From Paracoccaceae bacterium (GTDB lineage Bacteria; Pseudomonadota; Alphaproteobacteria; Rhodobacterales; Rhodobacteraceae): 12,274 nt of DNA. The notes below the pieces were generated by a model that saw nothing but the letters and a program-made list of their open reading frames with translations, searched no databases and was not told where the DNA came from. The translations under genes were made by a program, and so were the position numbers. The stretch's first letter is position 1. Each line of letters opens with the position of its first letter. The DNA lies in contig SKNG01000373.1 in NCBI GenBank assembly GCA_007120685.1, positions 1-12,274 on the forward strand, given 5' to 3'. This document shows positions 1 through 6,783 of the stretch, in pieces.

Positions 1-2
1 AC

Positions 3-836
3 ATGAGCCGCACCGCCACAAGAAAGATCGGCGATGCCGAGGTTACCATTCTGACCGACGGCGGCATCAGCTTCGGCGCCGATCTGTTTCCCGGCACCAC
101 GCAGCAGACCATCGACGCGCTGCTGTCCGCCGCCGGCAAGACCGAGATAGAGACCAATTTCAACGCCGTGCTGATCCGCAATGGCGGACGCACCATCCTG
201 GCCGATGCCGGCCCGCGCGATCTGTTCGGCCCCAGTTGCGGCTTCCTGCCCGAGGCGCTGAAGGAAGCCGGCGCCAGCGCCGATCAGGTCGATCTGCTGT
301 TTGCCACCCATCTGCACCCCGACCATATCGCCGGCATGATCACGGCCGAAGGCGCGGCGGTGTTTCCCAATGCCGAACTCGCCGTCCCCCGGGCCGATCA
401 TGCCTTCTGGTCGGATGCCGCACAGACCGATGCGGCAAGCGAGACGATCGCGCAATGGGGGCAACTGGCGCGCGCGGTGCTGGGTGCCTACTGCGACCGG
501 CTGCGGATCCTGGACGATGCGGGCGAGGTCGCGCCGGGGCTGCATCTGCTGGCCCTGCCCGGTCACACACCGGGCCACAGCGGCTGGCGGCTGGCCTCGG
601 GCGATGCGCAACTGATCCATGTCGGCGATATCGTCCACGCCCCGGCGCTGCAGGTGGCGGACCCGGAAATCTCCATCGCTTTCGACATGGATGCCGCGGC
701 GGCGCGGGCCGCGCGCAAACGGCTGCTGGATGAACTGGCCAGCGACGGCGCGCTGTTCACCGGCGGGCATTTCCTGCACCCGGCCTTTCACCGCGTCGAG
801 CGGCAGAGCGGCGGCTACCGGCTGGCGCAACCCTGA
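3..836 (+). CDS. MBL-fold metallo-hydrolase
   Basis: A 277-residue metallo-beta-lactamase-fold hydrolase that probably binds two metal ions in the cytoplasm. The metal-binding set is complete: HLHPDH at residues 103-108 (H103, H105, D107, H108), H188 in LPGHTPGH, D209 in HVGD and H256 in GGHF. The layout resembles lactonase-type or class B3-like hydrolases rather than the two-domain glyoxalase II form. No signal peptide is visible. The ATG lies two bases from the window edge, so its ribosome binding site cannot be checked, but MSRTATRKIGDAEVTILTDG looks like a natural N-terminus for this family. The gene ends 9 bp before the convergent ChaN-like gene, and a shared hairpin spans the junction. 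The substrate cannot be told from sequence: lactones, esters or thioesters are all possible. The fold is certain and the specific function unknown. Confidence 0.9.
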   Translation: MSRTATRKIGDAEVTILTDGGISFGADLFPGTTQQTIDALLSAAGKTEIETNFNAVLIRNGGRTILADAGPRDLFGPSCGFLPEALKEAGASADQVDLLFATHLHPDHIAGMITAEGAAVFPNAELAVPRADHAFWSDAAQTDAASETIAQWGQLARAVLGAYCDRLRILDDAGEVAPGLHLLALPGHTPGHSGWRLASGDAQLIHVGDIVHAPALQVADPEISIAFDMDAAAARAARKRLLDELASDGALFTGGHFLHPAFHRVERQSGGYRLAQP

Positions 837-838
837 GC

Positions 839-862
839 GCGCCGCTTAGCGGAAAGCGGCGC
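839..862. terminator. Hairpin between convergent genes
   Basis: A perfect 9-bp inverted repeat, GCGCCGCTT (839-847) and AAGCGGCGC (854-862), encloses a 6-nt loop. It sits between the convergent metallo-hydrolase (ends 836) and ChaN-like gene (ends 846) and includes the latter's stop codon. No clear U-tract follows on either strand, so it may be a bidirectional terminator or an RNA-end-stabilising stem. Confidence 0.5.
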
Positions 863-1667
863 AGGGGTCTTCACGCGATTGCGGGTCGGTGACGATCCAA
901 TGGTCGAAGGGTGCGTCCGGGCCGGGATCGGCCTCCAGCATGGCAAGCGACAGCACCCGCAGGTCCGGCGCCGCCACCGCCAGCTTGCGCGGTACACCCA
1001 TGTCCCGGCGCGCGTGGCCCGCGCCGGTGATCACCGCCACCGGCCCGCCAGTCTGTTCCAGCGCCTGTATCACCTGGGCGGCCAGGGCGCCGTCGCGCAG
1101 GCGCTGGGCGTCCACCATGCCGGGCAACAGATGCGCGGGCAGCGCATCGCAATGCGCAGCTGCCTGCAGGGCTTCGCGCATCGCCTGATCCGCGGTTGTC
1201 AGCGCCTCTGACAGGCCGAACGTGCCGGCCGGGTAGGCAAACAGGTCTTCGAAGACGGCCGGCAGAGGCTCTTCAAACACCCGGCGTGCCTGCTCACGGG
1301 TCACTTCGGCGCCCAGATGCACGGCATTTGGCGCGGCCAGCATGATCGGATGGTAAAAGTCGAAATCAGGCCACCCGCTGCCTTGCCAGTCTACAGCCCT
1401 TGCCACCGCATCGGCCTGTGTCAGGTCCTCGGGCAACCGCGCCGCCTGCTCTGGCGTCAGCATTTCCCAGACGATCGCGGCGGGGGAAAGCCCCGCGACA
1501 GCGCGGGCCTGCAACTGGTGATGGGTGGGGTTGCCATGCACCTCGCCCAGCAGCACAATCTCTGCTTCGGGCAAATCGTCCAGAAAGTCAGGCGGTATGG
1601 GGCCGGCTGCCGCCATCGGAGCGAAGGCGACAGCCGCAGCAACGGCGAGGCTGCGCAGGCGTATCAT
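846..1667 (-). CDS. ChaN-like (haem-binding uptake family) exported protein
   Basis: A 273-residue protein of the ChaN/haem-binding uptake family. It starts at the ATG at 1667, which overlaps the rpoH stop codon as ATGA; a longer open frame upstream is only a shadow of rpoH. Residues 1-22 (MIRLRSLAVAAAVAFAPMAAAG) form a classical signal peptide with an AxA-type cleavage site and no lipobox cysteine, so the product is probably periplasmic rather than a lipoprotein. Family signatures are LLGEVHGNPTHH (about 39-50, with E42, H44, H49 and H50) and the late ITGAGHARRDMGVP segment. Some family members bind haem, but the general role is poorly defined. Because it is coupled to rpoH it is probably co-transcribed with the stress sigma factor. 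Family assignment is good; haem binding here is inference. Confidence 0.85.
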   Translation of the reverse strand: MIRLRSLAVAAAVAFAPMAAAGPIPPDFLDDLPEAEIVLLGEVHGNPTHHQLQARAVAGLSPAAIVWEMLTPEQAARLPEDLTQADAVARAVDWQGSGWPDFDFYHPIMLAAPNAVHLGAEVTREQARRVFEEPLPAVFEDLFAYPAGTFGLSEALTTADQAMREALQAAAHCDALPAHLLPGMVDAQRLRDGALAAQVIQALEQTGGPVAVITGAGHARRDMGVPRKLAVAAPDLRVLSLAMLEADPGPDAPFDHWIVTDPQSREDPCAAFR

Positions 1668-2542
1668 GCCAGAAGCTGATGCACCTCGCGCGATTGCGAT
1701 TCCAGCGAGCGGCGCATCTTGCCAAAAGCTGCCGCCTCGATCTGGCGTATCCGCTCCTTCGACAGACCCAGTTCCTCGCCCAGTGCCTCCAGCGTGCGCG
1801 GCTCCTCGCGCAACTTGCGCTCGGAGACGATGTAACGCTCTCGCTCGCTCAAGGCGCCCAGCGCGGCCGCCAGCCATCCGCGCAGCGCGGCCCGGTCATG
1901 TTCCAGTTCGACACGCTCGGACGCCTGATCGCCTTCGTCCTCTATGGTCTCGATCCATTCGCGCCCGTCCTCGTCGCTGGATTGCTGGGCGTTCAGCGAC
2001 AGATCGGACCCCGAAAGCCGGCCTTGCATCATCTCCACATCCGCCAGCGGCACGCCGATCTGCTGGGCGATCCGTTCGCGCAGCTGGTAGCCGTCCAGCG
2101 TCTCGCCCATCTCGCGCGCCTCACGCTCAAGCTGGGCCTGCACACGGCGCATGTTGAAGAAAAGCGCCTTCTGGCTGGAGGTGGAGCCGGTGCGCACCAT
2201 CGACCAGTTGCGCATCACATAGTCCTGGATCGAAGCCTTGATCCACCACACTGCATAGGTGGAAAACCGCACGCCCCGGTCGGGGTCGAACTTGTCGGCG
2301 GCCTTCATCAGGCCCAGACCTGCCTCCTGGATCAGGTCACTCATCGGCGCGCCATAGTGGCGGAATTTCGACGCCATGCTGATCGCCAGTCGCATGTAGG
2401 CGGTGATCAGTCGGTGCAGCGCCTGTTCGTCGCGCTGGTCGCGCCAGGCATAGGCCAGTTGCAATTCGGTCTCGGCATCAAGAAGCTCGGCGCGCATGGC
2501 TTTGCGCGAGAACTGCCGCATTTCCATTCCATCCAGTGCCAT
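1664..2542 (-). CDS. rpoH: RNA polymerase sigma-32 factor, RpoHII type
   Basis: A 292-residue sigma-70-family factor of the RpoH group, which directs RNA polymerase to heat-shock or oxidative-stress promoters. Region 2 is at about 41-117 (LITAYMRLAISMASKF, then FSTYAVWWIKASIQDYVMRNWSMVR). The RpoH-box-like segment SQKALFFNMRR is at about 123-132. Region 4.2 with its helix-turn-helix (LGEELGLSKERIRQIE) is at about 254-269. I chose the ATG at 2542 because GGGAG lies 8 nt upstream and MALDG matches the RpoHII N-terminus as I remember it from Rhodobacter; an in-frame start at 2575 lacks such support. In R. sphaeroides RpoHII acts under the ECF factor RpoE in the singlet-oxygen response. The RpoHI/RpoHII distinction rests on memory, but the RpoH identity is firm. 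The gene is coupled by ATGA to the ChaN-like gene. Confidence 0.93.
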   Translation of the reverse strand: MALDGMEMRQFSRKAMRAELLDAETELQLAYAWRDQRDEQALHRLITAYMRLAISMASKFRHYGAPMSDLIQEAGLGLMKAADKFDPDRGVRFSTYAVWWIKASIQDYVMRNWSMVRTGSTSSQKALFFNMRRVQAQLEREAREMGETLDGYQLRERIAQQIGVPLADVEMMQGRLSGSDLSLNAQQSSDEDGREWIETIEDEGDQASERVELEHDRAALRGWLAAALGALSERERYIVSERKLREEPRTLEALGEELGLSKERIRQIEAAAFGKMRRSLESQSREVHQLLA

Positions 2543-2564
2543 GTCTTTTCTCCCGTTGTGCCAT

Positions 2565-2593
2565 GGATACGCCACAAGTCCGGAAACGGTTCA
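2565..2593 (-). promoter_or_regulatory. Possible ECF-type promoter of rpoH
   Basis: On the minus strand TGAACC (2588-2593) is followed after 17 nt by GTATCC (2565-2570). TGAACC differs at one base from the TGATCC -35 element of Rhodobacter RpoE promoters. Transcription would begin near 2558, giving a leader of about 16 nt that still contains the rpoH ribosome binding site. The -10 match is weak and such hits occur by chance. Confidence 0.22.
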
Positions 2594-2641
2594 TTGACGA
2601 TTTCGGAAAATTGCGTCATCGGCGCGGGAAAGGGGGCGAAG

Positions 2642-3517
2642 ATGTCGTATGAACTGCTTCTGGGCGATCGCGCCTATTCCAGCTGGTCCCTGCGCGGCTG
2701 GCTGCTGTTCGACGCCTTCGGGCTGCGCGCCGATACCCGCGTCGCCGCGCTGAACTGCGACGAATTCCCGCAGGCGCTGGCCGGTTTCGCGCCCGCCCGC
2801 ACAGTGCCGGCCCTGCGCCTGCCCGAGGGGGTGGTGGTGGCCGACAGCCTGGCCATGGCCGAGGAACTGGCCAGCCGCCACCCGGAAGCCGCCCACTGGC
2901 CCGCCGATCCTGCAGCCCGGGCCGTGGCCCGGGCGCTGGCGGCCGAGATGCATGCCAGCTTCGCCCCCCTGCGCAACCATTGCCCGATGAACCTGCGCGT
3001 CAGCTACAGCGACTGCGCCCCGCCCCAGCCAGTGCTGGACGATCTGGCGCGGCTGGAACGCCTGTGGGCCTGGGCACGTCAGACCACCGGCAGCCCGGGG
3101 CCGTGGCTCTGCGGCGCCTATTCGGTGGCCGATGCCTTCTTCGCGCCCGTGGCGGCGCGGATCGCCGGCTACAACCTGCCGGTGGACGCGGCGGCGCAGG
3201 CCTATGTGGATGCCCATCTGGCGCATGGCCCCTTCCGGCGCTGGCGGGCGATGGCGCTGGTCGCCGGGCCGGATCAGCGTGTCTATCGCCGCGACTGGCC
3301 GCAGCGCCCCTGGCCCGGCCCCGCGCCGCTGCCGGCCGAACCCTGCGAGGGGCCTTCGGTGAACACCGCCTGCCCCTATTCCGGCCTGCCCGTCACGCAT
3401 TTCCTGCGCCTGACGGAGAAGGGGCAGGTGCTGGGCTTCTGCAATGCCTTCTGCCGCGACAAGACCCTTGCCGACCCGGAAGCCTGGCCGCAGGCGATGG
3501 CGCTACTGAAGGCGTGA
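2642..3517 (+). CDS. Glutathione S-transferase-like protein with C-terminal TRASH-like cysteine domain
   Basis: A 291-residue cytosolic glutathione S-transferase-like protein. The thioredoxin-like N-domain occupies about 3-80, with YSSWSLRGW at 12-20 (candidate catalytic S14) and a cis-proline segment TVPAL at 54-58. The all-helical C-domain runs to about 215 (GAYSVADAFFAPV at 158-170). After a proline-rich linker (about 218-238) comes an extra tail, about 240-291, with C244, C267 and C271 in C-x22-C-x3-C spacing (CPYSG, then GFCNAFC). That matches the published TRASH/YHS metal-binding pattern. The normal GST length is about 210-230 residues, so the tail is a true addition. AGGGGGCG just upstream of 2642 supports the start; the open frame further upstream is antisense to rpoH. 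The gene diverges from rpoH (99 bp between) and overlaps queG by 15 bp tail to tail. Its substrate is unknown. Confidence 0.88.
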   Translation: MSYELLLGDRAYSSWSLRGWLLFDAFGLRADTRVAALNCDEFPQALAGFAPARTVPALRLPEGVVVADSLAMAEELASRHPEAAHWPADPAARAVARALAAEMHASFAPLRNHCPMNLRVSYSDCAPPQPVLDDLARLERLWAWARQTTGSPGPWLCGAYSVADAFFAPVAARIAGYNLPVDAAAQAYVDAHLAHGPFRRWRAMALVAGPDQRVYRRDWPQRPWPGPAPLPAEPCEGPSVNTACPYSGLPVTHFLRLTEKGQVLGFCNAFCRDKTLADPEAWPQAMALLKA

Positions 3518-4537
3518 CAAGGCCCAGGCGGCGGCCTCGGCGACCACAGGGTCGGGGTCATCCAGCAACGCCTGCGCGGCAGGGCGCAGCGCGGGTTTGC
3601 CGGAATTGCCGATGGCATAAAGCACGTTGCGCACGAACCGATTGCGCCCGATCCGCTTGATCGGCGAGCCGGCGAACCGGGCGCGGAATCCGGCATCGTC
3701 CAGCGCCGCGAGTTCCGCCAGATCAGGAGCGGGCAATCCGCGTCCGGGCGCGTATTTCGCCTCATGCGCGGTCCGGGCGAACTTGTTCCAGGGGCAAACC
3801 GCCAGGCAGTCGTCGCAGCCATAGATGCGGTTGCCCATCAAGGGCCGCAACTCGGGGTCCACCGGCCCCTTGTGCTCGATCGTCAGATAAGAGATGCAGC
3901 GCCGCGCGTCCAGTTGGAAGGGCGCGGGAAAGGCCCGCGTGGGGCAGATGTCCAGACAGGCGGTGCAGGAGCCGCAATGCTCGGCCTCCGGCACATCGGG
4001 CGGCAGGTCCAGCGTGGTGAACAGCGCGCCCAGAAAGAACCAGTTGCCCAGATCCCGGCTCAGCAGATTGGTGTGCTTGCCCTGCCAGCCCAGCCCGGCG
4101 GCCTGCGCCAGCGGCTTCTCCATCACCGGGGCGGTATCGACGAAGACCTTGATCTCGCCCCCCGCATGCCCGATCAGCCAGCGCCCCAGCCGCTTCAGCC
4201 GCTTCTTGACCACATCGTGATAGTCCCGTCCCTGCGCATAGGCCGATACCAGCCCCCGCCCGCGTTCCTCCAGCAGTGCCAACGGGTCATGCGCCGGCGT
4301 GTAAAGCTCGGCCAGCATGACCACGGCGCGCGCCTCTGGCCACAGCGCCGCCGGATCGCCCCGCCAGCCCATTCGCTCGGCCATCCAGCCCATCTGCCCG
4401 TGCCGCCCGGCCTCGACAAAATCGCGTAACCGCACCGGGGCTTCGGGTATGGCATCGGGCCGGGCCACGCCAATGCCGTCAAAACCCTCGGCAAGGGCCC
4501 GATCCCGCAGGCCAGCTTTCAGCGCCGCAACATCCAT
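3503..4537 (-). CDS. queG: Epoxyqueuosine reductase QueG
   Basis: A 344-residue cobalamin- and Fe-S-dependent reductase for the last step of queuosine synthesis, epoxyqueuosine to queuosine in the tRNA anticodon; it is cytoplasmic. The catalytic-type aspartate D134 lies in VFVDTAPVMEK. The first ferredoxin motif is CGSCTACLDICP (C188, C191, C194, C198), and the second is CDDCLAVCP (C241, C244, C248) with C214 before it. GRDYH (103-107) and ISYLTIEHKG (215-224) are also typical. A short HEAT-like C-terminus (about 310-342) is present. Upstream in-frame starts exist at 4549 (ATG) and 4558 (GTG). I chose 4537 because MDVAALKAGL aligns with the family's N-terminus, although its ribosome binding site is weak. 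The 3' end overlaps the convergent GST gene by 15 bp. Confidence 0.93.
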   Translation of the reverse strand: MDVAALKAGLRDRALAEGFDGIGVARPDAIPEAPVRLRDFVEAGRHGQMGWMAERMGWRGDPAALWPEARAVVMLAELYTPAHDPLALLEERGRGLVSAYAQGRDYHDVVKKRLKRLGRWLIGHAGGEIKVFVDTAPVMEKPLAQAAGLGWQGKHTNLLSRDLGNWFFLGALFTTLDLPPDVPEAEHCGSCTACLDICPTRAFPAPFQLDARRCISYLTIEHKGPVDPELRPLMGNRIYGCDDCLAVCPWNKFARTAHEAKYAPGRGLPAPDLAELAALDDAGFRARFAGSPIKRIGRNRFVRNVLYAIGNSGKPALRPAAQALLDDPDPVVAEAAAWALSRLQ

Positions 4538-4610
4538 ACCGCCATGCATAGCCACCACATGCCGCCCGGCAAGCCCTCTCTTTGCTCTTCAAATATCCTC
4601 GGGGGGTGAA

Positions 4611-4625
4611 TTCGGCGCAGCCGAA
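4611..4625. terminator. Hairpin 1 downstream of tetR
   Basis: A perfect 6-bp stem TTCGGC (4611-4616) / GCCGAA (4620-4625) with a GCA loop. It lies downstream of the minus-strand tetR gene and could contribute to ending its transcript. No U-tract follows. Confidence 0.4.
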
Positions 4626-4626
4626 G

Positions 4627-4647
4627 AGGGGGGCAGACAGCCCCCCT
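4627..4647. terminator. Hairpin 2 downstream of tetR
   Basis: A perfect 8-bp stem AGGGGGGC (4627-4634) / GCCCCCCT (4640-4647) with a 5-nt loop AGACA. It is the first hairpin met by transcription leaving tetR (stop at 4695). It is very stable but has no U-tract, as is common for GC-rich genomes. Confidence 0.5.
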
Positions 4648-4694
4648 GCCCCACCCACGACCGCAGAATACCTGCAACGACCGGGCGTGCCGGC

Positions 4695-5411
4695 TCAACC
4701 GCCCGCGACGCCCCGGGGCCCGGCAAGGCGACCCTGCCGGCGCGCCGACGCCGGCACCGCATGGTGGTCCAGATGCAGCGCCGCCAGATCGCGCGCGTGG
4801 CGGGCCTGGGTTGGGTCGCCGCTCACCTGCGCGGCCACGATCGCCCCGTCGATCAGCACCGTGAAATGCCGCGCCGTCAGGCCGGGGTCGGCCACCCCCG
4901 CCGCCGCCGCCTGGGCCGTGATCCAGCCATTCAGATGCACCTTGTGCGCTTCAACCAGCGTGCGGATGCGTGCGTTTTTCGCGTCGAACTCGCCCACCGC
5001 ATTGATGAAAGGGCAGCCGAAGAAACCCGGATCGGCAAACCACTTCTGCAGCACGTCAAAGACCGCCAGCAACCGGGCGCGCGCATCGCCCTGCACCGCG
5101 CCGATCTCGGCAAAGAACCAGCCGCGCCAGGCCGCGCCCTCGCGTTCCAGCACCGCCTCGATCAGCCCGTCCTTGGATACGAAATGTTTGTAGAGCGATG
5201 TCTTCGCCGTACCCGCCCGGCGCACGATGGCATCCACCCCGGTGGCCTGGAACCCGTAATGGCAGAACAGCCAGGACGCCGCCGACAGCAGCCGCTCGCG
5301 CGTGCTGTCCTCGTATCGCGCCGAGCAAAGCGTGCCGGCGCCGCGCGCCAGATCGTCCGCATCGGGGTCGACACTGCCGGGCGCCGGGTCCAGGGGCGGT
5401 TCAAGGGTCAT
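4695..5411 (-). CDS. TetR-family transcriptional regulator
   Basis: A 238-residue one-component regulator. The N-terminal helix-turn-helix domain occupies about 36-82 (STRERLLSAASWLFCHYGFQATGVDAIVRRAGTA then KTSLYKHFVSK), a textbook TetR/AcrR DNA-binding domain. The rest is a helical ligand-binding and dimerisation domain with GCPFINAVGEF as a recognisable subfamily motif. I chose the ATG at 5411 because GAGG lies 8 nt upstream; the 26 residues further upstream look unlike a TetR N-terminus. A proline/acid-rich leader of about 35 residues precedes the HTH, and the C-terminal tail is disordered-looking. The gene diverges from the ABC transporter/cyanase operon, with two matching dyads in the shared upstream region, so it probably represses that operon and itself. 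The ligand is unknown; the operon's substrate or a product of it is the natural guess. Confidence 0.92.
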   Translation of the reverse strand: MTLEPPLDPAPGSVDPDADDLARGAGTLCSARYEDSTRERLLSAASWLFCHYGFQATGVDAIVRRAGTAKTSLYKHFVSKDGLIEAVLEREGAAWRGWFFAEIGAVQGDARARLLAVFDVLQKWFADPGFFGCPFINAVGEFDAKNARIRTLVEAHKVHLNGWITAQAAAAGVADPGLTARHFTVLIDGAIVAAQVSGDPTQARHARDLAALHLDHHAVPASARRQGRLAGPRGVAGG

Positions 5412-5497
5412 GGGTGGCCTCGCTTCTTGCCGACCGACGCTAGAAGAACGCAGCCGCCAACGCCAGAGCAAGGGCTGGGATGGCCGCACTCAATAGC

Positions 5498-5511
5498 ATA
5501 CAGACCTGTAT
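5498..5511. promoter_or_regulatory. Candidate TetR operator O1
   Basis: ATACAG-AC-CTGTAT is a perfect 6-bp dyad with a 2-bp centre, 87 bp upstream of the tetR start. It matches a second site at 5769-5782 in 12 of 14 positions. Two related dyads in a TetR divergent region suggest operator function; this has not been tested. Confidence 0.5.
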
Positions 5512-5768
5512 CATTTCTTCCTGCATTGTAAAGCCACCTTTCCCGGCCTGGGACATGCGCCGGACGATTCGCCTCTCCGGGGCCGCTGCCGCCCCACCAA
5601 GACATCCGAAACGGCCCCTTGAATGCTACAGGAACTATAAAACGCCCGGAATCGCACCGCTGAGCGCGAATCGGCGCAAATAAATCGGGCAGTTTTGCAT
5701 GCGCAGCGAAAAAGCCCCGCCGCCGCGACACAAGGAGTCGACAACGCGGCGCCAGCTCGCCACGTTCG

Positions 5769-5782
5769 ATACAGATCGGTAT
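5769..5782. promoter_or_regulatory. Candidate TetR operator O2
   Basis: ATACAG-AT-CGGTAT is a near-perfect dyad (5 of 6 pairs) 20 bp upstream of the ABC ATPase start codon. Its flanks extend as G/C, giving GATAC...GTATC at 5768-5783. With O1 the shared core reads ATACAGAnCnGTATC. The position would suit blocking early transcription of the operon. Confidence 0.5.
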
Positions 5783-5802
5783 CCAAAACAAGGCCAATCG
5801 TC

Positions 5803-6756
5803 ATGGCGCAGACCGCCCATACCTCACCGGCATCCCGACGTCCGGCCCTTGGCAGACTGGCGCTTTCGCTGATTCGGCGCGCCGACCCCACGCCGGCGGT
5901 GGCGCTCCGACCACTTCCCGCCGCGGCGCCGGCGCCGGACCGGACGCAGGATGAAACCAGCCGGCAAGGGTCTCATCGGTCCAGCCCCCGGGCGCGCGGT
6001 GCGCATGTCCAGATCGAGGCGCTGAGCCATCGCTATCGCGGGATGAAGGCACCTTGCCTGACCGATATCGACCTGACTGTCACCCCCGGGCAGATCGTGG
6101 CGCTGGTTGGCCGGTCGGGCTGTGGCAAGTCGACGCTCCTGCATCTGATCGCCGGGCTTATGCAACCGGCCCAGGGCGGCGTCTTCATCGACGGCAACCG
6201 CGTCCGGCAGGCTTCGCCGCGCTGGGTGATGATGTTTCAGGCGCCTTCGCTGTTTCCCTGGATGACCGTCACCCAGAATGCCGCGCTGGGCCTGCGCTTT
6301 GCCGGCAGGGCGGGCGAGATCGCGAAGCGCGTGCCAACGCTGTTGGAGATGGTGGAACTGACCCCCTATGCGCAGCGCAACGTGCAGGACCTGTCCGGCG
6401 GGCAGCAGCAGCGCGTGGCGCTGGCCCGCTCGCTGGCCACGGAACCGGAACTCTTGCTGCTGGACGAGCCGTTTTCCGCGCTCGACGCCTTCACCCGCGC
6501 CAGCCTGCAGCGCGACGTGCGCCGCATTACCCGGGAACTGGGCCTGACCGTGGTGCTGGTGACCCATGACATCACCGAGGCCGCGCTGATGGCCGACCGC
6601 GCCATCGTCATGGCGCCAGAGCCGGGCCGCGTGGTGGCCGACACGCCGTTGAACCCGGGTCTGAGCCCTGACGACCCACGCCGCCGGGACTGTCCGCAGT
6701 TCGAGGCCGGGCGCGCCCGCCTGGCCGAGATTTTCGAAACCCTTGCCGGGCGCTGA
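5803..6756 (+). CDS. ABC transporter ATP-binding protein, nitrate/sulfonate/cyanate type
   Basis: A 317-residue ATPase that powers the importer encoded with it, at the cytoplasmic face. Every ABC motif is intact: Walker A GRSGCGKST (103-111), Q-loop Q146, signature LSGGQQQR (197-204), Walker B LLLLDEP (217-223), D-loop SALD (225-228) and H-loop H255. SLFPWMTVTQN after the Q-loop is typical of the NrtCD/SsuB/TauB group. The ATPase domain begins only at about residue 67. The first 66 residues are rich in Ala, Pro, Arg and Ser and match nothing I recognise. The ATG at 5803 has only a weak AAGG 9 nt upstream; an in-frame TTG exists at 5695, and no good start lies closer to the domain. It is the first gene of the operon; the next gene follows after 27 bp. 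Confidence 0.92.
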   Translation: MAQTAHTSPASRRPALGRLALSLIRRADPTPAVALRPLPAAAPAPDRTQDETSRQGSHRSSPRARGAHVQIEALSHRYRGMKAPCLTDIDLTVTPGQIVALVGRSGCGKSTLLHLIAGLMQPAQGGVFIDGNRVRQASPRWVMMFQAPSLFPWMTVTQNAALGLRFAGRAGEIAKRVPTLLEMVELTPYAQRNVQDLSGGQQQRVALARSLATEPELLLLDEPFSALDAFTRASLQRDVRRITRELGLTVVLVTHDITEAALMADRAIVMAPEPGRVVADTPLNPGLSPDDPRRRDCPQFEAGRARLAEIFETLAGR

Positions 6757-6783
6757 GCCCCCGCTGCCACAGGAGAAGACCCG

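Larger units (their letters stand above)
4578..4647. repeat. Intergenic element with two tandem hairpins
   Basis: This stretch between queG and tetR begins with an A/T-containing box (tttgctcttcaaatatcc, from 4581), continues through a G run, and ends in two adjacent stem-loops (4611-4625 and 4627-4647). From memory, similar boxes near gene ends are common in Rhodobacterales genomes, so I interpret it as a copy of a dispersed intergenic element. Only one copy is present here, so the repeat status cannot be confirmed from the window. Confidence 0.4.
5412..5802. other. Divergent regulatory region between tetR and the transporter operon
   Basis: This 391-bp gap holds no convincing gene. Short open frames here, for example 5480-5683 (+), lack protein-like composition. 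It is locally richer in A/T than the genes around it, notably at 5635-5700. It contains two related dyads (5498-5511 and 5769-5782), a TATAAA at 5636-5641 without a good -35 partner, and on the minus strand TTTACA about 25 nt upstream of the first dyad's far end. I could not fix a promoter with confidence. Confidence 0.6.

Noticed and set aside
1400..2641. Long plus-strand open frame continuous with the GST gene, over 400 codons upstream of 2642
   Set aside because: It is antisense to rpoH and the ChaN-like gene, has low-complexity Arg/His/Gln-rich composition, and the GST start at 2642 has its own ribosome binding site and family-like N-terminus.
5636..5641. TATAAA as a -10 element for the operon
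   Set aside because: The nearest -35-like sequence (TTGAAT at 5619-5624) is only 11 nt away, too close for a normal sigma-70 promoter.
5480..5683. 67-codon plus-strand open frame in the divergent regulatory region
   Set aside because: Unnatural composition, no recognisable motif, and it runs across a candidate operator. I see no evidence that it is translated.
5681..5700. Possible sigma-54 promoter around GGGCAGTTTTGCAT
   Set aside because: The distance between the GG and GC elements is 8 nt rather than the required 10, and no sigma-54 activator gene is nearby.
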